Shown: one piece after another, positions 22,953-32,858 of the stretch | Layout: every line of letters begins with the position of its first letter | Numbering within the stretch: the first letter of the stretch is position 1 | Source of the DNA: Parus major | Taxonomy: Eukaryota; Chordata; Aves; Passeriformes; Paridae | Reading direction: 5' to 3' | Length of the DNA stretch: 64,000 nucleotides | NCBI RefSeq assembly: GCF_001522545.3 | Contig: NC_031797.1 | Location: 2,530,510-2,594,509, forward strand | Translations under genes and position numbers: made by a program | Notes under the pieces: generated by a model | The model's input: only the letters and a program-made list of their open reading frames with translations | Told to the model about the DNA's origin: nothing | Database searches by the model: none

Positions 22953-23485
22953 GCTCATTTTCTACCTGGCTGCTCACAGAGCTGTGCCCCAGTTATGTCT
23001 GAGAGATGAGCTGGCTGCATTTTTTCAGATTTGCAGGAGATTCCACTGAGCAGCAAACCCGAGCAACTGTTTGATCAGAGACAGCTTTTGGTGACGTTAC
23101 ATGAAGGAAATGTGGAGTACCAGAGGGTTTGCTCCATTCCTACTTTACTATTTCCCTTCATGAGACATCATTTTTTTACAAAATCCATTAATACAACCTT
23201 TACCTCAAAGAAATGATGGCTGCCAAGGGTGATTTGCAAAAACAGGGATGAGTGAACAGGATTTTTACACCCTTTACCAACAGTGGGCTGACATTACCAA
23301 GGGGCTGCTTACAAATCAAGCCAAGAATGTTTTTGCTACACAAGCCAGTGCTCTGCACTCTTTTGACAGACTGGTTTTGTTCAGGAGAGTTATTTTTGAA
23401 ACATTTAGAAGTTTGGTTTTGCAACGATAGCTCCTTTTTCAGATTTAGGGGAAGGGAATATGCATTTAAGGACAGTGAGCAAGCC

Positions 23486-23661
23486 AGGAGCAGGATCAGC
23501 AGGCAGAGAGCAGGCAGGATAGGAGCACCAGGAGCAGGATCAGCAGGCAGAGAGCAGGCAGGATAGGAGCACCAGGAGCAGGATCAGCAGGCAGAGAGCA
23601 GGCAGGATAGGAGCACCAGGAGCAGGATCAGCAGGCAGAGAGCAGGCAGGATAGGAGCACC
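23486..23661. repeat. Minisatellite, 44-bp unit x 4
   Basis: Four consecutive, essentially identical 44-base units beginning AGGAGCAGGATCAGCAGGCA, starting at 23486, 23530, 23574 and 23618. It lies about 330 bases downstream of the F2RL3 stop, so probably in its 3' UTR. Confidence 0.95.
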
Positions 23662-23995
23662 AGACCCAGGTGTAGGGGAAGGAACATCCCTGGTGGTCTG
23701 TGACCAGCTGAGAAGCTGCAGGCGGCGTCCCAGGAAAGGCTGGATGTGTCCAGCATTCAGCATCTTGTCTGGGTGAAGAATCTCACAGCCTGGGTTTATC
23801 CAGCCTTATCTGTGCACACAGGGAAAAGCACTTGGCTCCTGGGAAATGCTGCTCTGGGTGAAACTTGTGGAATTCCAGTGTTGAATTCATCTTATCCCCT
23901 CTGTGTGCACGACGAGCGCCCCGGGACCAGCGAGCCGGGCTGGAGGCTCACAGCAGAAAATGTGGGATTTCATGGCAGCATTTCCTTAGAGGTCG

Positions 23996-25017
23996 TTAGG
24001 GAAGTGCTGATTTTTTTTGCTGCCCCTGAAGACTCCTCCTCACCTTCTCCCGGAAATCCTCAGACACGTAGTAGTAGACGAAGGGGTCGGCGCAGCTGTT
24101 GCAGGTGCTGAGGGCCAGGCTGACCATGTAGCTGAGGTACAGCCGGCCGTGCAGCCTAGAGCAGGGGCTGGAGTAGTGGAGCAGCAGGAGGATGTTGCTG
24201 GGGGCATAGAAAACCACCAGGGCGATGACCACAAGGGCCGTGAGCTTGGCAGCGTGCGAGTAGCGGCTGCCCCCACGCAGGAGGACCCACAGCAGCGCGG
24301 CCGAGCTCAGCACCAGCAGCAGCAGCGGCAGCAGGAAGGCGCAGGCGATCAGCACCACGAAATAATAAAAGTAGAAGCCGTCGTTCTCGTGGCGGGGCAG
24401 GACATCGTGGCACAGCGTGAGGCCTGCCCCGAGCAGGGGGTAGGATTGCTGCTGCAGGGTCAGGGGCAGGGTGAGGGCGGCGGAGCAGAGCCACACGGCA
24501 GCGCAGGTAGCCACAGCCAGGCCCGGCGTGCGGAAAGCGCGGGACGAGAAGGGGTGAGCCACGGCCAGGTAGCGATCCACGCTGATACAGGTGAGCAGCA
24601 GCACGGAGCAGTACATGTTCCCGTAGAAGAGAGCCGTGCTGAGGCGGCACAGCCCTTCCCCAAAGGGCCAGTGGTTGCCCAGGAAATAGTAGGAGATCTT
24701 GAAGGGCAGCACGGAGACGAGCAGCAGGTCGGCGGTGGCCAGGTTCATCAGGAACACGGTGGAGGCGAGGCGCTCGGCCCTGGTGGCCAGCACCCACAGG
24801 GCCAGCGCGTTGGCCGGCAGCCCCAGCACGAACACCAGGCTGTAGAGGCTGGGGATGAGCCGGACGGTGACGGCGCTGGCCAGCTGGGCACGGGTGGCCT
24901 CGGGGATCAGCAGGTACGTGATGTTGTTGACCGTGGCCTGGTCCCCCGGAATGGCTCGGGGACACGGGGTGACCTCTGATGTGGTGGCCTGCTCGCTGGT
25001 GCTGTTCTGAGAGTAAT
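23996..25017 (-). CDS. F2RL3: F2RL3 exon 2 (cleavage site and seven-transmembrane body)
   Basis: Acceptor CTCTCACAG, the first two bases completing Asp26, open to the stop at 23996. Very GC-rich at third positions, which also creates a long spurious antisense frame. Confidence 0.95.
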
Positions 25018-25884
25018 CTGTGAGAGCAAGGCAGGCTGTTACTCACTCAGCAGGGCAGGCTGCACACACAGCTCACCCCAAAGCTGCTCTTTATCTTCTC
25101 TCTTGGGGTCCCTGCAGCTGGGGGTGTTCTGGAAAGGCTGTCCTGTGATGGGCAGAAAAAGCTGGCTGGCAGAGTGAGGTGTGCAGGAGCCACCCACAGC
25201 CACCTTTCTGAGAACATCCCTGCTTCCTTTGCCCTGTGGTTTCCCACAGCTCACAATGGACTGTGATGCTCTACAGCCATGAACAGGCCTGGGAATCCAG
25301 AGAGAAATTCCTCTGCACAGCCATGAACAGGCCTGGGAATCCAGAGAGAAATTCCTCTGCACAGCCANCCAGAGAGAAATTCCTCTGCACAGCCATGAAC
25401 AGGCCTGGGAATCCAGAGAGAAATTCCTCTGCACAGCCATGAACAGGCCTGGGAATCCAGAGAACAATTCCTCTGCCGGGCTTTCACAAAAATCCAAAGG
25501 TCTGGAGCGGCTCCAGTGTAAAGTTGTGTCTCTGGGAGTATAATTAGCTAAAGATTCAGCTTTTAGTCCTTTCTGTTTTACTGCTCCTCTATTTTTCCTT
25601 TCTCTTTCTAGTTTCTTCCAGCCCAGCTTCTTTCTCTGCTGTATCACCTCTGTCAACCTCCTGCTTCAACAAGAGCCCACACAAAGTTCTATCAGAGCAT
25701 CCTCCCATGTGAACTCATTAAAAAATGAGTTTGCAGGGATCTTACAAAGGCCCCAAATACCCAGCACTTTGACAGGCAGCAGCTTTGCACCCAAAGGCAC
25801 GCACTCACCATCGTAGTCCAAGGCCAGGCAGAGTCCCCAGAAGGCACAGAAGAGCAGGAGCCGCCTGTCCCCGAGGGTCCCCAT
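23996..25884 (-). CDS. F2RL3: F2RL3, protease-activated receptor 4 (complete, 2 exons)
   Basis: Class A GPCR activated by proteolysis, expected at the plasma membrane of thrombocytes. Exons 25809-25884 and 23996-25017 join to 365 residues (human about 385). Exon 1 encodes a signal peptide (MGTLGDRRLLLFCAFWGLCL). The N-terminus has an Asn-Ser-Thr sequon at 30-32 and a thrombin-type site PCPR|AIPGDQ cutting after Arg46. Seven membrane segments follow, with GLPANALALWVLA in TM1, Cys149 and DRY at 173-175, the PAR hallmark CHDVL at 228-232 in loop 2, and DPFVYYY at 336 in TM7. The two-exon structure and the position between SIN3B and CPAMD8 identify PAR4 over PAR1-3. The cytoplasmic tail is short and Cys-free. 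Confidence 0.95.
25275..25477. repeat. Minisatellite, 44-bp unit, in the F2RL3 intron
   Basis: Units beginning AGCCATGAACAGGCCTGGGA start at 25275, 25319, 25391 and 25435, with a partial unit at 25363. A single N at 25368 sits in the partial unit, so the copy number was probably collapsed in assembly. Confidence 0.95.
25809..25884 (-). CDS. F2RL3: F2RL3 exon 1 (signal peptide)
   Basis: ATG at 25884, 25 codons plus one base, then GTGAGT. It encodes a Leu-rich hydrophobic signal sequence. PAR genes typically have one short 5' coding exon and one large one. A UTR and promoter should lie above 25884 but are not recognisable. Confidence 0.92.
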
Positions 25885-28393
25885 GGCAGCTCAGGCTCCA
25901 CAGCCACACCACAGTGCTAGAGCTGCGTGGGAGCAGCAGCATCAGGGACCCTGCTCACGCATTTCCTCCTGCTGGTCCTTAACTCTCGGAAGCAACGGGG
26001 CCGATCCCGGCAGGATGAGGGAATGGAGGGGCTGTCACCACCGGCACCAGCGTGGGCTGCCCAAGCTCAGGCTGGACAACCCCAGCGTCAGAGCTGGGGC
26101 TGGGAGGGGCTTGTTTATCCAGGCCCAAAGAGTTTCAGGGCTGCACTTCAGCCTCAGCGTGAGATGATGGCTCAAATGACTCATCTGGGTCTCCTTCCGG
26201 AATATTCCTGGAAATAACAAATGTGGTCGTGTTTGGTGCAGTCTGCACGTAAACGGAGCCCGTGCTCCTCTGCCCATGGAAATGCTGAGCATCCTCCCAC
26301 GGCAGAGACCTGAGTGGCTCTGTGGGTGAGCTGAGGTCTTTTCCTAAAGCCTGAGTCACATTTTCTGGTGCTACAAACAGGGAGCTCTCCCAGATACCAG
26401 AGCTGCGGACCACACAGATCTCTGGTGATTGCACAGGGCTCCTGTGGATTTGTGTTCTGGCAGTGGAAGGTTTTTAATGTCAGCCTTGCAGCCTCCACAT
26501 CAGGCTGGGCCCTTCAGAGTTCCTGTCTATTCCTGCTCCTGTTTCCTGGCTCCTGCACTTTGTGATTTTACTGCAGAGGATGGGTTGGAGATCTTTGCAC
26601 TTGAAAGCAGCAGCAGGAGCACCATGAGCACCAAGGACGAGTGGCAAAGAGAGGGAGACGCTTTTGCTTCCGCTGATAAACCCCTGGAGCAGGGAGAGCA
26701 GCTCCCTGCAGCAGGAAAGGGGCCTGAAAAGGGCACGCAGGAAGTCCCTGCTGTTGGAGGAGATAATGAGGAGTTCCAGCCACCCCTGCCCCATAAAATG
26801 CTGCCTTTTCCCAGAGCTGAGCAGTCCCACCCTGCAAAAGCCCCACTCTGGGATAAGAACTTGGAGCAGCACATGGAGCTGCTGGTTGTGCTCAGAGGAC
26901 AGCCCAGATAATGCTGTAACAGGGACTGGCAGAGGTTAACTGAGCTTAAGATCCTTTGCTGCTGGGTCCCTGTGCTCTAACCCCCAGAGCAGGTCCCTTC
27001 TGTGCTCTGGGAAGCTCCCAAATCCTCTCCCACCTCCCATGTCAGAGCCCCAGAGTGGCCCAGGCCATCTCCTGCACAGGCCAGTGGGACAGGAGGTCAT
27101 GGCTGGAGAAGGTGCTGGGCTTTGGGCTGTTCTCCCCAGTCCGTGCCTGGCTCTGCAGGGGAGGAAGGACAGGAGCTGGAGCCCAGGCAGTAGGAACTGT
27201 AAATTTGGTTTGGCAACCTGAGGAGCAGCTCGTTTCTTTCTCCTCGCCTCATGAATGGCTTCTTCTGTCAAGGTTGCAAATCTGAGCCTGGCTGCTGTTT
27301 GATGAGATTCTTCTATTCCAAGGAGAAAATGATCCTATTTCCTTTGCTTTCACCATATTCCCACATCCTTGTGCCGAGCATGTCAAGAGGTGGAGTTCCA
27401 CTGGCAGGGAGAGGGAAGATGCAATGTTAGATGTTTTGCTTTTGCGATTCTCTCAGGATTTATGAACCATTACAGAATGACTCATGTGGCCACATATTTT
27501 CCATGCCTCAGCCAGGATCCTTTCCATGCTCTGTATGCAAAAAATTAGCCATAATCAGGTTCAGATAGTGTGCAAATCACAGCCCTGCTTCCTATGGGCA
27601 GGTCTCTGGAGTGGAGCAGAGGAGTTACTCATCGCTGTATCCTTCATTTTTCAGATGCTGTGTGATCTTTAGTGACTGCCTTAGATGCAGAACAGCTTGC
27701 CTGAAAATTCTAACGCCAGAGGTTTGTCACGGCTTGTTAACATCTCTTTAAGTCGTGTGATCCCTGCCCTGTGGGGTAACAATTTGGGTTTAAAGTAATT
27801 CATTGTGCAATAGATCATGTCCTGGGAGCAGGGCTCTGAACCCAAACGATGTAATGCTGGAAATCGGGCTGGGATTTCAGAGCTCACAGGCAGGGGACAG
27901 ACACCACCTGGCCTGCCCCAAACATCTTGGAGGCTTGGAAGAGCAAAGTGTGGTGGGTAAAGGATGGGATTCACCTCTGCTGCTCCATTCCAGAGGCTCC
28001 AGAGGGTTCCTGAGCAGCAGCTCGGAGCTGCCTCTGCAGGCTCTGCATGAATAAAGTGCCCTTAAACCTCAGGCACTCTCAGATCCCCTCCTCTCCCTCC
28101 TGCCTCTCCCACAGCTCTCCTGTTCCTTTGGGATCCCACCCAACCTGCCCTGGGTGATCCCATGGTTCTCCTCAGCCTCACGCTGTTGCAGAACTCCTCA
28201 GGAAGGTTTTTCAGAGCTGCTCTTCTGCTCGCTGGCAGTTTTCACTTCACACCATTAAAGTCCACCTGAAGACATTTTCCAAGAATGTTTGGAGCTTATT
28301 AACACCCCTGCAACTCAGTGTTCTGGGGTAGCTTTGGGGGCACTTCTCAGCAAGATAGTAACACTGGGATGGGGGCTTCCTGGTCTGACACAG
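25885..28393. other. Intergenic region upstream of F2RL3
   Basis: Should contain the F2RL3 promoter and 5' UTR. No CpG island or TATA box stands out. A 160-codon open frame at 26429-26911 has no recognisable domain, so I do not call it a gene. Confidence 0.5.
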
Positions 28394-28403
28394 CATCACC
28401 ATC

Positions 28404-28434
<31 letters not shown>

Positions 28435-28700
28435 TCATTGTCATCATCATCATTGTCATTGTTGTCATCATCATCATCATTGTCATCATCATCATCATCA
28501 CCACCATCATCATTGTCATCATCATCACCATCATCATCACCATCATCATCACCATCATCATCATCATCATCGTCATCATCATCATCACCATCATCATCAT
28601 CACCATCATCATCATCACCACCATCATCATCGTCATTGTCATCATTATCATTGTCATCATCATCATCACCATCATCATCACCATCATCATCACCACCACC

Positions 28701-28731
<31 letters not shown>

Positions 28732-28733
28732 TT
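28394..28733. repeat. Trinucleotide CAT/ATC microsatellite, about 340 bases
   Basis: Interrupted (CAT)n with CAC, CGT and TGT variants. It creates spurious poly-His, poly-Ser, poly-Asp and poly-Met frames. It lies between F2RL3 and the SIN3B 3' end. Confidence 0.97.
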
Positions 28734-29697
28734 CCTTTTCAGCACAAATCTTTGGATTTATTCTTTAGCACAGCTAAGGAGTTTCTAGACATTAATTTAG
28801 TCTTTAAATTGAATTAGTTCTAATCCAGAGCAATGGCTAAAACATGAAGAAAACTTCAATTTATGTTTGCACACACAGTTTGAGATTCTCTCACAGGTTC
28901 ACAGCCCTGAGCCTCCCAGTGCATCCCTGAGATGTGGAAATAGATTAAAAAAAAGTCCTGGAACATTAAATGTGAACTCAGGTATTTCCTTTAGCAACTC
29001 TGAGTTTAATTGTGCAAACCCTTTATACCTATTCCATCCTGCAGACCCAAAGGATGTCTCTAAGCTGTTTGCTGTTGCCAGAGTTGTCCACAGGCTGAGA
29101 TCTCCAAGTGCTCTCATGTCACATCTGGCTGTCCCTCCCCTCAAGTGCAGGGAACATCCCCTTTGTGAGAGGGGCCAAGACTTGTGCAAAGTGGGCTGTG
29201 TCCTCTGAGACCCCCCCACCACCATTTTAATCAAATTATTCCACGCAATCGATGCACCAGAGGATTTTTACTGGGAGAACAACAGTTTGTTTCCTTGTGA
29301 GCTGCACAGAGAGCAGAGCTGCCTTTTGTTATGGCAACGGAAGTGTTGGGGATGATGTAAAGGAAACTCCTATCAGCTCTGGGTCACATCACTACGGCTT
29401 AATTTGCAAAATCCACTCATTCATTTCTTGTGCAGAGCTCACAGGGAACACAGTTAAACATGTTATTACCCAGGAATTTGGGGAGGCTGAGGAAAAGGCG
29501 GGTGGAGGGTTATTTTCATGGTTGCAGTTGTGTTGTTTTAACCTGTAGCAGATGTGCTTGTGGGGTTGGGAACTGGAATCAGCCTCTTCTCTCGAGCCCT
29601 GGTTGTGTTCGGGGTGGGATTCCCAGGGCCAGGCCTGGGCTGTGCCTCACCTCTGGCAAAGGTGCTGCTAGGAAGGAACCCCAGGCTGCAAAAAGTC
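28734..29697. other. Intergenic stretch without recognised features
   Basis: Nothing resembling exons, RNA genes or repeats was identified. Confidence 0.5.
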
Positions 29698-29952
29698 ACT
29701 GCCTGGCAGGACACAAATCCAGAGCTGGGAGGGACCCCCAGGGATGATCAGTGCAGCCCCTGGCCCTGCCCAGACCCCCCAACAAGCCCACCCTGAGCAT
29801 CCCTGAGAGCGCTGTCCAAACGCTCCTGGAGCTCTGGCAGCCTTGGGGCCGGGCCCATTCCCTGGGGAGCCTGGGCAGTGCCAGCAGCCTCGGGGGGAAG
29901 AACCTTGCCCTGAGATCCATCCCAAGCCCTGGCACAGCTCCAGCCCTTCCAC
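29698..29952 (-). mobile_element. CR1 LINE fragment
   Basis: Reverse-complement copy of the block at 18783-19012 and 43446-43690 (e.g. GCTGTCCAAACGCTCCTGGA, CAGTGCCAGCAGCCTCGGGG). Confidence 0.85.
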
Positions 29953-30305
29953 TGTTTGCTTTTAAGACTTCTCTGGTGGAGCAACTGTGCCACCCCCTGG
30001 ACTCCCTGCTCCAGCCACGGGCCTGGGCTCCAGGAGAGGTTTTGGATCTCTGCTTGCAGGAAATGTATTTCCCTTTTCCATTATCAACTGCACTGCTCAC
30101 ACACTCACACAGCACTTGCTGCCACACAGCTGCATCAGCACATCCTGCAGCCTGTCCAGGAACTTCAACCTTTCCACTGCATTTTTCTACAATTTAAAAT
30201 TCAGTTTCAGGTAAAAGACAATCAATTCTGGGAGTAGTCACAAAGTTTAAATTAGTTGAAAAGAAACATGAAACAGTGAGAGCTACAGACTTTTAAAATC
30301 AATAT

Positions 30306-30311
30306 TTTATT
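30306..30311 (-). terminator. Probable SIN3B poly(A) signal
   Basis: TTTATT on + reads AATAAA on the minus strand, in an AT-rich context typical of 3' ends. It would give SIN3B a 3' UTR of about 2.3 kb (32627 down to about 30290). Confidence 0.6.
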
Positions 30312-32627
30312 TTACTTGAATGTGCAAATAAATATAAAAAAAAACTACATTCAAGGAGCTGGCAAAGCAATTACAAGCCCAAAAGCAAAGATCCTTCAAA
30401 CAAATGGAAGAACAAACTGTTGACTCAAGGTCGTGCAGATACACAGCTGAAACCCTCAGACATGAACAAGCCCCTCTCAAACCTGCCTGATCTTCCCTTC
30501 ACATCCCTTGCTACTCTCAGCTTTGAGACAATAGCACTGTAAAGGGCAAAAGTCTTGCTTAATCAGTTCAGATTATAAATTAAGGTTTACAAAATAAGGA
30601 TGCTTAAAAATACCTGAAGTACACTTAGAATGGGTTGATGGAACAGGACGGTGCCCAGGGGTGTTCCCACCTCGGTACACCTGGAATCAAACGCATTTTA
30701 AGCCACAAGTTGCCACCTATTTTCTAGTAAACAGTTCTCTGTATCATAAAACCATAAAATTTGGCACAATTGTCATCTCCACTGGGAGACAGCAGAGAGG
30801 TGAGCAGGACTGAGGCGTGTTCTGGTGAGCTGGCTGGAAGGGAAAGGGGGACACTGTGCTTTGCACTGGGCTTGTCCCCCTGCTCCCCCCAGCCCTTGCA
30901 GAGCCACGTGGTCTCTTATTCTGGTTCTCTGGGCAGGGGAAGAACCTTCAGCTCATTTCAGGAACCAAAGTTTAGCAGAGACCCAGCTGAGGAGAACACG
31001 GGCCCTTGATGAAATGTCTCTGCTGGCAGTGGTTGTGCAAGTGGCCACAAATGCCAGAGAGTGGCCTCCCTCCTTCCCTCCCACAGATTATTTTGCAAAA
31101 AAGACAAAGACTTGGGACAGTTTTCTATTAAATGTACCCCAAAGGCCAATTTTTCTACTGTCAAGTGAGACAATTGCGAAACCAAATGTCGTACAGTGGA
31201 AATAACCCAGGACAAATCCTACAGGCTGCTCCTTAGGTCTGGCAGAAATCATAACCTAAAAATCAAAGCCACAAAAAGTTTGGGGGGTGTGGGGGGGGTA
31301 TTGCCCCAAAAGCCAGGGTAAAGTTGGAAGCAAAGCTGAAAGGAGGCTGGGGATGCCTCAAAATGTAATTGTAATACACTCCATGGACAGCGTGCTTGCC
31401 CTTGGCCCCTGAAAATCAGGAGTGAAGTCACAATGGGGCTGCAGGACAGACATGAGTGAGTTTCCTTGATTTCTCACTAGATTAAGTCAGGTGTAGTGTT
31501 CTGCACGGATCAGGGCAGGATGTGTTAGGTTTCATGGCAAAAACAGCTTTGATAGCAGTACAGATGCTTCGGTGGAAAAGCTCATCTGGGACGGTTGTGG
31601 CTGGATCTCGCTCTGCTCCTCGCAGATTTCCGTGTGTCCCTGCAAACCCAGCGCCTGTGCTGACCCAGCAGAAACAGGAGAGTCCGAGGGCCGGAGCTCA
31701 GCTCCCAGCTGTGCTCCGGGAGCTCCATCTGCCGCTGTCACCGCCGAGCTGCAGCCCCGCGGAGCGCCGGGGGCCGGCCGTGCACAGGGAAACGCCCAAG
31801 CTCCGGAGCTGCCCACCAACATGCAAAACACAAAGCCAAAAACCAGGCCAGACCTCGCAATGGACATTCCTCCCCATGGATGTTCCTCCCCATGGATATT
31901 CTGGAAGGCAGAGTGTGCAGCAGGTCCTCAGCTCCCGAAGCAATGTGGCTGGGGGATCTGGGGCTGGGCATCGCTCCCGTCCCAGCAGCACAGCTCAGGG
32001 CTCTTGCCCTCAGCTCATGCCCCAGAACACTTGCTTGATGAGGGAGCATCAGAGCCTTGAGTGCTGACCATCCCCGTGTCGGTTTTGGCATTTTTCTCAC
32101 CAGAGCACCAGGAACAAGAGTTCGTTGTTGCCTTGTTGGTTCACAGGGATAACGAAGCCCCCCTGTGCCGGGAGCTCTCGGCCCCGCTGGCACTCCCAGG
32201 GTGCAGTGAAGAGTTCTGCAGGCTCCAAGACGGCACAAAGTCAGGAAGATAGGGAGTATTAAACCCTTCCAAGTGGAAGCAGCTGCCAGCATCTGCTCAA
32301 ACACCAGCCCAGCTCCAACTCTCCAACAAAGCCACTAGTGGTAGTTCACCCCCTCACTGAGCTGGTCAGCAGTGGCCTAAAGCCAGGAAACCACTGAAAA
32401 GTGTGTGGCAATGCCAAGAGCCCCCTTCCCATAAAAGCTTTTAAAAGTCTCTTCATGATGGCTGGAGGATTACACTGCAAGGAGACAAGTCTATGCCATA
32501 TGGAAAATACATGATAATCCAAAGTAAAATGCTGTTTGGATAAATATCATTAATACATACATTGCATTCCCACCACTATTCTCATAGTAAATGTGCTTCA
32601 CCACAAAGCTCTGCCTCGTCTGGGTGC
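30312..32627 (-). other. SIN3B 3' UTR (inferred)
   Basis: Sequence between the SIN3B stop and the poly(A) signal; no exons of another gene seen. A G-run at 31280-31300 and a CpG-rich patch at about 31580-32000, open in several frames on both strands, are unusual for a 3' UTR. Confidence 0.55.
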
Positions 32628-32858
32628 TCAGGGTGAAGCGGGACGACGGCTGTACTGGACTCTGTATCTGTTCACTGGCACCCCGTGGACATTCACTGTC
32701 TCACAGGTGGTTTTGCAGGGCACCATCTCCTCGTCCTCATCCCCCATCAGCCAGTCTTGAACCACATCCACGGCCTCCATGGACACGTTCTCCTCCAGCC
32801 ACCGGTTGTGCCACTCCTCAAACTGCTGGTGGTGCTTGAGCAGCACCACGGGCTGGAC
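32628..32858 (-). CDS. SIN3B: SIN3B exon 19 (terminal coding exon)
   Basis: [40 protein letters not shown], then [18 protein letters not shown] and stop. Confidence 0.98.
   Translation of the reverse strand, partial: VQPVVLLKHHQQFEEWHNRWLEENVSMEAVDVVQDWLMGDEDEEMVPCKTTCETVNVHGVPVNRYRVQYSRRPASP

Noticed and set aside
24017..24979. 320-codon open frame on the + strand opposite F2RL3
   Set aside because: It mirrors a GC3-rich GPCR exon; its Gln/Gly/Ala/His-rich product has no family resemblance. A shadow frame.
24156..25046. 296-codon minus-strand frame overlapping F2RL3 in another phase
   Set aside because: Out of frame with the clear PAR4 reading and composed of Pro/Arg/Ala-rich filler.
25039..25656. 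205-codon minus frame in the F2RL3 intron
   Set aside because: Mostly the 44-bp minisatellite repeated in frame; not coding.
26429..26911. 160-codon + strand frame upstream of F2RL3
   Set aside because: No domain, no signal and no paired splice sites or poly(A) support; likely chance in moderately GC-rich DNA.
28247..28788. Poly-His, poly-Ser, poly-Asp and poly-Met frames
   Set aside because: All are translations of the CAT microsatellite; not genes or metal-binding proteins.
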